Assembly (NCBI GenBank): GCA_029907105.1
Contig: JARYMM010000014.1
Location: forward strand, 1 to 64,000
DNA length: 64,000 nt
Direction of reading: 5' to 3'
Source of the DNA: Anaerolineae bacterium
Lineage (GTDB): Bacteria; Chloroflexota; Anaerolineae; UBA3071
Position 1 is the stretch's first letter. Each line of letters opens with the position of its first letter. Positions 40,545-50,746 of the stretch are shown here, piece after piece. The translations under genes were made by a program, and so were the position numbers. The notes beneath the pieces were generated by a model. That model searched no databases. It was not told the origin of the DNA and was given only the letters and a program-made list of their open reading frames with translations.

Positions 40545-41736
40545 GCTTCCCCCCCTTCTGACTGCCGAGCAGGTGGACCGCGACTTCATCAAACTGGTCG
40601 AGCCGGACTGGCAGAAGCTGACCACGTGCTTCCAATGCGGCACGTGTAGCGCCTCCTGCCCGGCCGCCGAATTGATGGACTACGCGCCCCGACAATTGTG
40701 GGAGCTGGTACGGTTGGGGTTACGGGAGCAGGTGACGAACAGCCGCACCTTCTGGCTGTGCACCCAGTGCTACGCCTGCCAGGTGCGCTGCCCCCGCGGC
40801 ATCCTGATCGGCGAGACCATGCGCCACCTGCGCGAGTGGGCGGTGGCCCAGGGCCTTGAGATTCCCCCGGCGCTGATACAACTGCGGGACGCCGTCGCCG
40901 CCACCTACAACATCCTGAACGAGGACAACCGCTCCCGCCTGATCTGGAGCGAGAACCTGGAGCCGGCGCCGGCCCAGCTCCGCCAGAGCGGGCAGGGCCA
41001 GGCCGAGGTGCTGCTCTTCACCGGTTGCGTCTCGTCGTTTTATCCCATGGCCTACACCATCCCCCAGTCCTTCGTGCAGATTCTGGAACAGGCGGGCGTG
41101 ACCTACACCACGATGGGCGGCGAGGAGTGGTGCTGCGGCTATCCGCTCTACGGCGCGGGGATGAAGGAGCGGGTGGGCGAGTTGGCCCGCCATAACATCG
41201 AACAGGCCCGGGCCCGGGCACCGCAGAGCCTGGTCGCCACCTGCTCGTCCTGTTATCACACCTGGCGTCATCTCTATCCTGAGTACATGAACGGTCAGCA
41301 GGATTTCGGCTTCCAGATCCTGCACGCCAGCGAGTTTCTGGCGCGCCTCGTCGAAGAGGGCCGTATCAGGATGGGTGAGCTGCCCTGGGTGGTCACTTAC
41401 CACGACCCCTGCGACCTGGGCCGCAAGAACGGGGTATATGAGGCCCCGCGGGCCGTCATCCGCAGCATTCCCGGAATGGAACTGCGGGAGATGGCCAACA
41501 ACCGGGAGAACGCCATCTGCTGTGGCGGCGGTGGAGACGTGGCCATTATGGAGGCCGACGTCACCGAGCACATCGCCGAGCGCCGCCTGGCGCAGGCCGT
41601 GGCCACCGGAGCCACGGCCATCATCTCCTCCTGCCAGCAATGCAAGCGCACGCTGCTACAGGCGGCGCGCAAGACCAAAACCCGCATCCGCGTGCTTGAC
41701 ATCACCGAGCTGGTCTGGCAGGCAATGGAGAAGTAG
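40534..41736 (+). CDS. Heterodisulfide reductase HdrC-HdrB fusion (HdrD-like, two CCG domains)
   Basis: CFQCGTCSASCP and CTQCYACQVRCPRG 4Fe-4S motifs, then two CCG-type modules (WCCGYPLYGAG; ICCGGGGD; SCQQCKRTLLQAA). Confidence 0.88.
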   Translation: MIGELPPLLTAEQVDRDFIKLVEPDWQKLTTCFQCGTCSASCPAAELMDYAPRQLWELVRLGLREQVTNSRTFWLCTQCYACQVRCPRGILIGETMRHLREWAVAQGLEIPPALIQLRDAVAATYNILNEDNRSRLIWSENLEPAPAQLRQSGQGQAEVLLFTGCVSSFYPMAYTIPQSFVQILEQAGVTYTTMGGEEWCCGYPLYGAGMKERVGELARHNIEQARARAPQSLVATCSSCYHTWRHLYPEYMNGQQDFGFQILHASEFLARLVEEGRIRMGELPWVVTYHDPCDLGRKNGVYEAPRAVIRSIPGMELREMANNRENAICCGGGGDVAIMEADVTEHIAERRLAQAVATGATAIISSCQQCKRTLLQAARKTKTRIRVLDITELVWQAMEK

Positions 41737-41840
41737 CGAGACAGCGAAGGCGTGTGATGTCGCTCGTGGCGGACGGTCACGTCCGCCACGGCCACTGGAC
41801 GTGACCGTCCAGCGGGAGCACATATTATACGAGGTATGCG

Positions 41841-43808
41841 ATGGACGAAGAACCGAGGATTGGCGTATACGTCTGCGAATGTGGCATCAACATCGGCGCT
41901 ATAGTGGATGTGGCCGATGTGGTGCGTTTTGCCGAGGGGCTGCCCAACGTGGTCGTAGCCCGGCAGTCCCGCTATATCTGCTCCGAAGCCGGACAGGAAA
42001 TGATCCGGCAGGACATCAGGGACCTCCACCTCAACCGCGTGGTGGTGGCCTCCTGCTCGCCGCGCATGCACGAGGTCACCTTCCAGAACGCCGTCGCCGG
42101 GGCGGGCCTGAACCCTTATTACTTCCAGATGGCCAACATCCGCGAGCATGTCTCGTGGGTGGTGAAGGACCCAAAGCAGGCCACGGCCAAAGCCAAACGG
42201 CTGGTGCGCGCGGCGGTGGCCCGTGTGAACTGGCACGAACCCCTCCAGGCCCGCCAGGAGGATGTGACCCCGGCGGCGCTGATCGTGGGTGGCGGCATCG
42301 CCGGCATCCAGGCCGCGCTGAACATCGCCGAAGGGGGCTACCAGGTCTACCTGGTGGAGCGCCAACCCTCCATCGGCGGGCACATGGCCCAACTGGACAA
42401 GACCTTTCCCACCCTCGACTGCAGCACTTGAATTCTGGGGCCCAAGATGATGGATGCCGGTCGGCATCCCCACATCACCCTCCTCACCTACAGCGAAGTG
42501 GAAGAGGTCTCGGGCTACGTGGGCCACTTCAAGGTCAAGGTGCGCCAACGCCCCCGTTACGTGGACATGGAGCTGTGCACCGGCTGCGGGGCCTGCGCCG
42601 AGGCCTGCGTTTTCAAGAAGGGCGTGCCCAACGAATATGACGCCGGGCTAAGCCGGCGGCGGGCGGCTTATATCCCCTTGAACGGCCAGGGCGTCCCCAT
42701 GAAGGCGGTCATTGACGATCAGGCATGCCTGTACCTGACCCGCGGCAGGTGCACGCAGGCCTGTCTGGAAGCCTGCCCCACCCGGGCCATCAACTTCGAG
42801 CAGAAGGAAGAGATCGTCGAGCTGGACGTGGGAGCCATTATCATAGCCACGGGCTTCGAGATGTTCGACCCTCATCGCCTCCCGGCCTTCTCTTACGGCC
42901 GGTCGCCCAACATCGTGGACGGATTGCAGTTCGAGCGGCTGTCCAGCGCCACGGGGCCGACGCAGGGCCAGATCCTCACCGCCGAGGGCAAGAGGCCGGA
43001 ACGGGTGGCCATCATCCACTGCGTGGGCAGCCGCGACGAGCACGCCAACCGCTACTGCTCCCGCGTCTGCTGCATGTACGCCCTCAAGCACGCCCACCTG
43101 GTGCGCGACAAGACCGGGGCGGAGGTGTTTGAGTTCTACATGGACATCCGCGCCTTCGGCAAAGACTACGAGGAGTTCTACGAGCGAGTGCAGGAAGAGG
43201 GCGTCTATTTCGTCCGCGGCCGGGGGGCGGAGGTGGTCGTCCTGGACGACGGCCGCATCCAGGTCAAAGCCGAAAACACCACCCTGGGCATCCCCGTACA
43301 GATCAACGTGGACATGGTCATCCTGGCCACAGCCATGGAGCCGCCACGCGACGCCGACAGGGTGGCTTCCATCTTCGGCATCAGCCGCAGCGCCGACGGC
43401 TTCTTCCAGGAGGCCCACCCCAAGCTGCGGCCTTTCCACACCAACACCGAGGGCATCTTCCTGGCCGGGAGCTGTCAGTCGCCCAAGGACGTGCCGGATA
43501 CGGTGGCCCATGCCAGCGCCGCCGCCGCCGAGGTGCTGTCGCTCCTGAGCCGGGGCCAGGTGGTCATCTCCCCCACCACGGCCGTGGTGGACGAACAGCT
43601 ATGCTCCGGCTGCAAGACCTGCATCCCGCTGTGCCCCTACACGGCCATCAGCTTTGTCAGCCAGGATACCACCGGCGTGGCGACGATCAACGAGGCGCTG
43701 TGCAAGGGCTGCGGCACCTGTGTGGCTGCCTGTCCTGCCGGGGCCATCACCGCGCGCCACTTTTCCGACCGTCAGATCCTGGCCGAGATCGAAGCGCTGC
43801 TGCGGTAG
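41841..43808 (+). CDS. hdrA: Heterodisulfide reductase subunit A, probable selenoprotein (UGA 42429-42431 read as Sec)
   Basis: Two same-frame ORFs (41841-42431 and 42447-43808) joined across TGA: [54 protein letters not shown]; FAD site LIVGGGIAGIQAALNIA; ferredoxin motifs CTGCGACAEACVFKKG, CSGCKTCIPLCPY, CKGCGTCVAACP. Confidence 0.88.
42429..42476 (+). promoter_or_regulatory. Bacterial SECIS-like hairpin following the UGA
   Basis: GATG(42446-42449)..GGATGCC-GGTC-GGCATCC(42452-42469)..CATC(42473-42476): 7-bp apical stem, GGUC loop, internal loop, 4-bp lower stem. Confidence 0.72.
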
Positions 43809-43821
43809 CAGGAGTGATGAC

Positions 43822-44262
43822 ATGGGCGACAACAACTTTGAACCGAAGATCGTGGGCTTCCTGTGCAACTGGTGCACCTACACGGCGGCCGACTCCGCCG
43901 GCGTGAGCCGTATGGAACAGCCCCCCAATGTGGACATCATCCGCGTCATGTGCTCGGGGCGCATTGACCCCGCCTTCATCCTCAAGGCTTTCGCCGAAGG
44001 GGCCGATGGCGTCATCGTCTCCGGCTGCCATCCGCCGGGCGATTGCCACTACAGCACCGGCAATTTCAAGACCTTCCGCCGCATGCCGCTGGTGGAAGCG
44101 CTGTTGGCTCAGTACGGCATCGAGAAGGAACGCTTTCACTGGGGCTGGATCTCGGGCGCTGAGGCGGTCAAGTGGGCCCAGTTGGTACGCGATTTCACCG
44201 CCCAGGTGCGCGCCCTGGGGCCGCTCAACTGGAAGCAGCAACTGGCGAGCAAGGAGGACTAG
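43822..44262 (+). CDS. mvhD: Methyl-viologen-reducing-type hydrogenase delta subunit
   Basis: IVGFLCNWCTYTAADSAG...IRVMCSGRIDPAFILKAFAEGADGVIVSGCHPPGDCHYSTGN. Confidence 0.93.
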   Translation: MGDNNFEPKIVGFLCNWCTYTAADSAGVSRMEQPPNVDIIRVMCSGRIDPAFILKAFAEGADGVIVSGCHPPGDCHYSTGNFKTFRRMPLVEALLAQYGIEKERFHWGWISGAEAVKWAQLVRDFTAQVRALGPLNWKQQLASKED

Positions 44263-44265
44263 GTC

Positions 44266-45237
44266 ATGGGACAGAACAGCAAACTCAAGCTGGGCCTGTA
44301 CTGGGCCGCTTCCTGCGGCGGCTGCGAGATCGCCATCGTGGAACTGCGGGAAAAGATCCTCGACCTGGATGCCGCGGCCGACATCCTCTTCTGGCCCGTG
44401 GCCCTGGACTTCAAGTATAAGGACGTGGAGGCCATGCCCGACGGACACATGGATGTCTGCCTCTTTAACGGTTCCATCCGCACCAGCGAGAACGAGCACA
44501 TGGCTCATCTCCTGCGCCGAAAGTCAAAGGTGCTGGTGGCCTTCGGTTCCTGTGCCCACGAGGGCTGCATCCCCGGCCTGGCCAACCTCTTCGACCGACA
44601 GACGATTTTCCAGCGCGTCTACCTGGAGACGCCCTCCACGGATAACGCACAGGGCCTGCTGCCCCAGACCTCGACCCAGATGCCGGAGGGCGAAGTGACC
44701 ATCCCCAGGTTCTACAACACGGTCAAGACGCTGGCTCAGGTGGTGGATGTGGATTACACCGTGCCCGGCTGCCCGCCGCAGGCCCCGCAAATCTGGGCGG
44801 TGATCGAGACAATCCTCAGCGGCCAGCTTCCGCCCAGGGGGAGCGTGGTGGGGGCGAACGAGAAGACGGTCTGCGACGAGTGCAAGCACAAGCGAGAGGA
44901 GAAGCACATCAAGAAGTTCTACCGCCCGCATGAAATCATCCCCGACCCCGATCGCTGTCTCTTCGATCAGGGGATCATCTGTGCCGGGCCGGCCACGCGC
45001 GGCTGCGGCGCGCTCTGCCCGACGGTAAACATGCCCTGCCGCGGCTGTTACGGCCCGCCGCCCAACGTGATAGATCAGGGCGCCGCGCTCCTTTCGGCGG
45101 TGGCCTCGGTGGTGGACGCCGATACCGAGGAGGAAGCCGCCCGCATCGTGGGCGAGATCGTGGACCCTGTGGGCACGTTCTATCGCTTTGGCCTGCCCGC
45201 ATCGCTACTGCATCGCTCGCGGTTGGCAGATCGGTAG
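44266..45237 (+). CDS. mvhG: F420-nonreducing-type [NiFe] hydrogenase small subunit
   Basis: GLYWAASCGGCEIAIVELREKILD...VAFGSCAHEGCIPGLANLF...VDYTVPGCPPQAPQIW...GCGALCPTVNMPCRGCYGPPP. Confidence 0.93.
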   Translation: MGQNSKLKLGLYWAASCGGCEIAIVELREKILDLDAAADILFWPVALDFKYKDVEAMPDGHMDVCLFNGSIRTSENEHMAHLLRRKSKVLVAFGSCAHEGCIPGLANLFDRQTIFQRVYLETPSTDNAQGLLPQTSTQMPEGEVTIPRFYNTVKTLAQVVDVDYTVPGCPPQAPQIWAVIETILSGQLPPRGSVVGANEKTVCDECKHKREEKHIKKFYRPHEIIPDPDRCLFDQGIICAGPATRGCGALCPTVNMPCRGCYGPPPNVIDQGAALLSAVASVVDADTEEEAARIVGEIVDPVGTFYRFGLPASLLHRSRLADR

Positions 45238-45266
45238 AGTGGGAAAACCGACGCAAGGAGAAGACT

Positions 45267-46730
45267 ATGCAGAAGATCAGCATTGACCCCATCACCCGCC
45301 TGGAAGGCCACGGACGGGTGGACATCTTTCTCGACGAAGAAGGGAACGTCGCCAACGCCTACCTGGTCATCCCCGAGCTGCGGGGGTTCGAGAAGTTCGC
45401 CGAAGGCCGGCCTGTGGAGGAGATGCCACGCATCACCCCGCGCATCTGCGGCGTCTGCCCGGAGGCGCACCACATGGCCTCGGCCAAGGCCTGCGATGCC
45501 GTCTACCACGTCGAGGTGCCGCCCGCCGGCCGCAAGCTGCGCGAGTTGCTCTACTCCGCCTTCTACGTCGCCGACCATACGGTGCATTTCTACATCCTGG
45601 CCGCGCCCGACTTTGTCCTGGGGCCAGATGCCCCGCCCGCCGAGCGCAACATCCTGGGCCTGATCCACAAGGTCGGCCTGGACATTGGCAGCAAGGTCAT
45701 CCGCTGTCGAGGGATGGCTATGGACATCGTGGGCACGCTGGGCGGCAAGACCATCCACCCGGTAGGGGCCATCCCCGGCGGGGTGAGCAAAGCCATCAAC
45801 GAGGAGGAGCGAGCCCGGTTCGAGGCCATTGGTCATGAACTGGTCGAGTTCGGCCTGTTCAGCCTCCAGCTCTTCCGCGAAGTCGTGCTGGGCAACCCGG
45901 CCTACGTGGACATGATCCTCTCCGACGCCTACACGACGCCGATGTACTACATGGGCCTGGTGGACGAGAACAACAAGGTCAACTTCTACGACGGCCAGGT
46001 ACGCGTTGTGGACCCGGAGGGGAAAGAGTTCGTCAAGTACAGGCCGGAGCAATACCTGGACGTGGTGGCCGAGCGGGTCGAGCCCTGGACTTATCTGAAG
46101 TTCCCCTATCTCAAAAAGGTCGGCTGGCGGGGGCTGGTGACAGGCAAGGAGAGCGGCGTCTACCAGGCCACGCCCCTGGCGCGGCTCAATGTCGCCGATG
46201 GCATGGCCACGCCGCGAGCACAGGAGGCCTACGAGGAGTTCTATGCCACGCTGGGCGGCAAGCCGGTGCACCACCTCCTGGCCACGCACTGGGCACGGCT
46301 GATCGAATTGCTCTACGCCGCCGAGCGGCTGGTCGAGCTGGCCACCGATCCCGAGATCACCGATCCGCACGTGCGCAACATCCCCACGGCGACGCCGGAT
46401 GAGGGCGTGGGCATCGTGGAAGCGCCGCGCGGCACGCTGACTCACCATTTCATTACCGATGAGAGGGGCATCGTCCAGAAATGCAACCTCATCGTCGGCA
46501 CGACCAACAATTACGCCCCGATCTCGATCTCGATCAAGAAAGCGGCCCAGGCGCTGATCAAAAAAGGCCAGGTCATCAGCGAGGGGCTGCTGAACCGGGT
46601 GGAAATGGCTTTCCGCCCGTACGATCCCTGCTTCGGCTGTGCCACACACTCGTTGCCCGGCCAGATGCCGCTGGAGGTGGTCATCCACGACGCCGAGGGG
46701 AAGGTGGTGGAGAGGTTGGCAAACTGGTAG
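45267..46730 (+). CDS. mvhA: [NiFe] hydrogenase large subunit, Mvh type
   Basis: [32 protein letters not shown]-terminal DPCFGCATH. Confidence 0.95.
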   Translation: MQKISIDPITRLEGHGRVDIFLDEEGNVANAYLVIPELRGFEKFAEGRPVEEMPRITPRICGVCPEAHHMASAKACDAVYHVEVPPAGRKLRELLYSAFYVADHTVHFYILAAPDFVLGPDAPPAERNILGLIHKVGLDIGSKVIRCRGMAMDIVGTLGGKTIHPVGAIPGGVSKAINEEERARFEAIGHELVEFGLFSLQLFREVVLGNPAYVDMILSDAYTTPMYYMGLVDENNKVNFYDGQVRVVDPEGKEFVKYRPEQYLDVVAERVEPWTYLKFPYLKKVGWRGLVTGKESGVYQATPLARLNVADGMATPRAQEAYEEFYATLGGKPVHHLLATHWARLIELLYAAERLVELATDPEITDPHVRNIPTATPDEGVGIVEAPRGTLTHHFITDERGIVQKCNLIVGTTNNYAPISISIKKAAQALIKKGQVISEGLLNRVEMAFRPYDPCFGCATHSLPGQMPLEVVIHDAEGKVVERLANW

Positions 46731-46749
46731 ATTGGTAGATTAGAGGGCA

Positions 46750-47289
46750 ATGATGACGGAGTGGTCAGCCAGGACAGATTCCCGACTCGCCGGTTTACCG
46801 GTTCCCCAATCTGCCGCGAAAACGCTGGTACTGGGGTTGGGCAATCCTATCCTCAGCGACGATGGGGTGGGCATTCACGTCGTGCGCGCCGTGGCAGGGC
46901 GCTGCCAGCAAGCGGACGTGGACTTCGCCGAGACCAGCGTGGGCGGATTGCGCCTGCTGGAGATCATCGCCGGCTACAGGCGGGTGATCCTGGTGGATGC
47001 GATCCAGACCCCTGATGGCTGCCCAGGCGCTCTCTACCGTCTGCATCCCAACGACCTGCGGGCCTCGTTGCATACCGGCTCCAGCCACGATCTCACGCTG
47101 CCCAGCGCGCTGGCCCTGGGGCGGGGCCTGGGCCTGCCCTTGCCCCAAGACGACGCCATCACCATCCTGGCGGTGGAAGTCGAAGATACGCTCACCTTTG
47201 GGGAGCAGTGCAGTCACCCCGTGCAGGCAGCCATCCCCCAGCTTGTCCAGAGGGTCCTGGCCGAGATCGGCACGCCGGCCGGGCCGTAA
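46750..47289 (+). CDS. Hydrogenase maturation protease
   Basis: KTLVLGLGNPILSDDGVGIHVVRAV...VDFAETSVGGLRLLEIIAGYRRVILVDAIQT. Confidence 0.9.
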   Translation: MMTEWSARTDSRLAGLPVPQSAAKTLVLGLGNPILSDDGVGIHVVRAVAGRCQQADVDFAETSVGGLRLLEIIAGYRRVILVDAIQTPDGCPGALYRLHPNDLRASLHTGSSHDLTLPSALALGRGLGLPLPQDDAITILAVEVEDTLTFGEQCSHPVQAAIPQLVQRVLAEIGTPAGP

Positions 47290-47387
47290 GTTGCCAGTTT
47301 TCCCCTTTGGCATTACACTGTAGCCATGACGACGCGGCTCTCTGTGATCTGCCTGCGTAGCTCTGAATGTAACGGGGGACACATACG

Positions 47388-47622
47388 ATGAGGCTTCTAT
47401 CGCACGCCCCAGGCCAAGAAGATGAAACCGCACGGGACGGGCCTGGGCCTGCCGCTGGTCCGGCGCATCGTGCAAGGACACGGCGGGACCATCGAGGTAG
47501 AGTCGGCAGCGGGGAAAGGCAGCCGTTTCACCTTCCGCCTGCCGGTGGCCATGCAGGCGGGAGATGCTTCGCCGGGATCGGCCAGGCAATCAACTTTGAC
47601 GCCTGAAACCCGCTCAGCATGA
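47388..47622 (+). pseudogene. Truncated histidine kinase remnant (HATPase C-terminus)
   Basis: [51 protein letters not shown] then repeat-derived tail; no N-terminal domains. Confidence 0.75.
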
Positions 47623-47625
47623 CAG
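47564..47625. repeat. Dispersed repeat, family 2, partial copy
   Basis: atgcttcgccgggatcggccaggcaatcaactttgacgcctgaaacccgctcagcatgacagg, highly similar to 62922-62985. Confidence 0.75.
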
Positions 47626-47655
47626 GCGCGGTCGCAGTGCTAAAGTTGTAGTGCT

Positions 47656-47803
47656 AATACTACAACGATAGTTTTGTCATTCTGAGGAGCGCAGCGACGA
47701 AGAATCTCGTTCTGGAGTGGCAAAGTGTCGGCTCCGAAGAGATTCTTCGCTCCCTGCGGTCGCTCAGAATGACAGTAAGCAGCGAACCATCGTTGTAGAA
47801 CTA
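47656..47803. mobile_element. MITE-like palindromic element, family 2
   Basis: Outer IR CTACAACGAT/ATCGTTGTAG; inner GTCATTCTGAG...CTCAGAATGAC; right boundary next to the pstS RBS. Confidence 0.6.
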
Positions 47804-47817
47804 AGGAGGCATTGCAC

Positions 47818-48795
47818 ATGTGGCATAGTCATAGTAAACAGGCGCTGCAGTTTATCGCCATGACAACCTTACTTGTTCTGTTACTCGGTGGATGCGGTTC
47901 CACAGCCGGGCAACCCGCCGAGGGCGAATTGCGCGGCACGATCACCGTGTCAGGTGCCTGGGCCCTCTACCCGATGATGGTGCGCTGGGGCGAGGAATTC
48001 CATGCTTTGCATCCCGATGTCGAGTTCGATATCTCGGCTGGCGGCGCCGGCAAGGGCATGACCGATGCCCTGGCCGGTGCAGTGAACATCGGCATGGTCT
48101 CCCGGGGGATCCACCCTCAGGAAATCGAGCAGGGGGCCTTCTGGGTGGCCGTAACGATGGACGCTGTCGTGCCTGCGGTAAGCGCTGACAACCCCTATCT
48201 GGCTCAACTTCAAGCCCGGGGCGTCACGCGGGCCATCTTCGAGGGCATCTGGACGGGCCACATCACAGGCTGGGGTGAAGTCATCGGCGACCCTGAAGTA
48301 AAAGATGGCATCCACGTCTATACCCGTTCAGATGCCTGTGGCGCAGCCGAGACGTGGGCAGCCTACCTGGGCGCTTACAAGCAAGAGGACCTGCAGGGTG
48401 TGGCCGTCTATGGCGATCCCGGGCTGGCCACCGCCGTTTCTCAAGACCCGCTGGGGATCGGGTACAACAACCTGAACTTCGCCTACGATGCCGACACCGG
48501 CCGGCCCGTCGCCGGGCTCCAGATTGTTCCCATAGACCTCGATGAGAACGGCCAGGTGGATGCCAACGAGGACTTCTACGCTACCAAATCCGAGCTGATG
48601 GCGGCTATCGCTGATGGCCGGTATCCCTCTCCGCCGGCCCGCGCCCTCAATCTGGTAACCAAAGGCCGGCCCGGTGGGCTGACGTTAACCTTCATCCGCT
48701 GGATCTTGAGCGATGGTCAGGCCTTCGTGGAGGAGACGGGCTACATTCCGCTCGCCCCGGCGCAGTTGCAGGCAGAGCTGACGAAGTTGGAGTAG
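47818..48795 (+). CDS. pstS: Phosphate ABC transporter substrate-binding lipoprotein
   Basis: Lipobox LLLGGCG; ITVSGAWALYPMMVRWGEEFHALHPDVEFDISAGGAGKGMTDALAGAVNIGMVSR. Confidence 0.9.
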   Translation: MWHSHSKQALQFIAMTTLLVLLLGGCGSTAGQPAEGELRGTITVSGAWALYPMMVRWGEEFHALHPDVEFDISAGGAGKGMTDALAGAVNIGMVSRGIHPQEIEQGAFWVAVTMDAVVPAVSADNPYLAQLQARGVTRAIFEGIWTGHITGWGEVIGDPEVKDGIHVYTRSDACGAAETWAAYLGAYKQEDLQGVAVYGDPGLATAVSQDPLGIGYNNLNFAYDADTGRPVAGLQIVPIDLDENGQVDANEDFYATKSELMAAIADGRYPSPPARALNLVTKGRPGGLTLTFIRWILSDGQAFVEETGYIPLAPAQLQAELTKLE

Positions 48796-48802
48796 GACAC
48801 CG

Positions 48803-49735
48803 TTGAGGAGGATGCGCTTTCGACGACTCCAGGACCAGTTCGCCGGGCATCTGATGGCGGCGCTGACCGTCTTTGCTGCCTCTTTGGTCTTGCTCATCGC
48901 CGTGGCCCTGCTGATGCGGGCCCGGCCGCTCCTGGACATCAAGCCGTTGGGGCAATTGCTGACCTCGTCTGACTGGCGCCCACTGCACGGCGAGTTCGGC
49001 TTCCTCCCTTTCATCGCCGGCACTCTCTGGGTCACCGGCCTGGCCATGGTGCTGGCCGTTCCGCCCTGTCTCCTGTGCGCTATCTACCTGGCTGAGTACG
49101 CCCCGCGTCGCCTGCGCGAGACGGTCAAGCCGCTGGTGGACCTGCTGGCGGGCATCCCCTCGGTGGTCTATGGGCTATGGGGGACGCTGACGGTGGTGCC
49201 CATTATCCGGGATGTCATCACCCCGTGGGCGGGAAAGCGGCTGGATTTCATTCCTCTGCTGCACGCTGGCAACCCCACAGGCTATGGCGTCCTGGCGGGC
49301 GGCATAGTGCTGGCGGTAATGACCTTCCCAGTCATCATCTCCGTGACCGAAGAGGTCATCCGCGCCGTGCCCGACGGGCTGCGGGAGGCGGCACTGGCCC
49401 TGGGCGCCACCCGCTGGCAGATGGTCAAGGGGGTCGTGCTACGCCGTTCGTTGCCGGGGGTCATCGCCGCCATCGTCCTGGGTTTTTCGCGTGCCTTTGG
49501 TGAGACCATGGCCGTGATGATGGTCGTAGGCAACGTTGCCCAAATCCCTCGCTCCCTTTTCGATGCCGCTTACCCCCTGCCAGCCCTCATCGCCAACAAC
49601 TACGGTGAGATGATGTCCATCCCGCTGTACGACGCGGCGTTGCTGGCCGCAGCGCTGGTGCTGTTGTTGGTCGTGCTCGTCTTCACCCTGGCCGCGCGGG
49701 CCATCTTGCTGCGGGCCGTCAGGAGAGCAGTCTGA
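48803..49735 (+). CDS. pstC: Phosphate ABC transporter permease PstC
   Basis: Multi-[72 protein letters not shown]; start uncertain (TTG 48803 or ATG 48812). Confidence 0.92.
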   Translation: MRRMRFRRLQDQFAGHLMAALTVFAASLVLLIAVALLMRARPLLDIKPLGQLLTSSDWRPLHGEFGFLPFIAGTLWVTGLAMVLAVPPCLLCAIYLAEYAPRRLRETVKPLVDLLAGIPSVVYGLWGTLTVVPIIRDVITPWAGKRLDFIPLLHAGNPTGYGVLAGGIVLAVMTFPVIISVTEEVIRAVPDGLREAALALGATRWQMVKGVVLRRSLPGVIAAIVLGFSRAFGETMAVMMVVGNVAQIPRSLFDAAYPLPALIANNYGEMMSIPLYDAALLAAALVLLLVVLVFTLAARAILLRAVRRAV

Positions 49736-49758
49736 CCTGTCCCGAACGGAGCGAAGGA

Positions 49759-50604
49759 ATGGGCAAACACCTTGAAGAGCGGTTCTTCCTGGCCCTGATG
49801 ATCGCTTCCTTGGCCATCGTCACCGGCAGCCTGGTTTTCATCCTGACGACGGTGGTGGTGAAAGGACTGCCGGCGCTCAATCTGGCCATGGTGACCCAGG
49901 TGCCCAAAGGAGGATACTATCTGGGCAAGGAGGGGGGCATTCTCAATGCCATCACCGGCTCGCTGGCGTTGGCCGGCGGAGCGACGCTCTTGAGTTTAGC
50001 CCTTAGCCTGCCGGTGGTGCTCTATCTCCAACTCTTCGCTCGAGACAGTCGCTTTGTCTACCTGGTCCGGCTCTCACTGGATGTACTCTGGGGCATACCT
50101 TCCATCGTCTATGGGGCCTTTGGCTTCACCTTGCTGCTGTTTCTAGGGTTGCGAGCGTCGCTCCTGGGCGGGATCATGGCGCTGGCCTTCCTGGAGCTGC
50201 CCATCCTGGTGCGGGCGATGGAAGAGGTGATGATCATGGTGCCCTTCGAACTGAAGGAGGCCTCCTACGCGCTGGGAGCAACGCGGCTGGAGACGGCGCT
50301 GCGGGTTGTGGTGCGGCAGACACTGCCAGGCCTGCTGACGGCCCTGCTGCTGGCCTTTGGGCGCGGTATCGGCGACGCCGCCTCTGTGCTCTTCACCGCT
50401 GGCTACACCGACCGGCTGCCAACCTCGCTCCTGCGGCCCGTCGCCTCCCTGCCGCTGGCCGTCTTCTTCCAGTTAGGCACCCCCGTTCCAGAGGTGCGGG
50501 AGCGGGCTTACGCCTCGGCGCTGATATTGACGGTCATCATTCTCGTTATCAGCCTCGGCACGCGCCTGCTGGCCCGCCGGTTCACCCGGCACGTGGTGCG
50601 GTAG
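49759..50604 (+). CDS. pstA: Phosphate ABC transporter permease PstA
   Basis: [72 protein letters not shown]. Confidence 0.92.
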   Translation: MGKHLEERFFLALMIASLAIVTGSLVFILTTVVVKGLPALNLAMVTQVPKGGYYLGKEGGILNAITGSLALAGGATLLSLALSLPVVLYLQLFARDSRFVYLVRLSLDVLWGIPSIVYGAFGFTLLLFLGLRASLLGGIMALAFLELPILVRAMEEVMIMVPFELKEASYALGATRLETALRVVVRQTLPGLLTALLLAFGRGIGDAASVLFTAGYTDRLPTSLLRPVASLPLAVFFQLGTPVPEVRERAYASALILTVIILVISLGTRLLARRFTRHVVR

Positions 50605-50746
50605 CCGGCAGGGGCGTGCGCAGCGAAAAGCCTGGGAGTACGAGGGGTGTCCCCTCGTTTACCCTACGCCCCTACACGTGGGGTTTGCGCCTGATCGCTG
50701 CGCAAGCCCACAGACTGGCCAATTGGCAGATCGGTTGGGAGCTTGT

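Noticed and set aside
46600-46660. Possible selenocysteine in the hydrogenase large subunit C-terminal motif, as in Vhu-type enzymes
   Set aside because: Motif is DPCFGCATH with TGC codons; no in-frame TGA.
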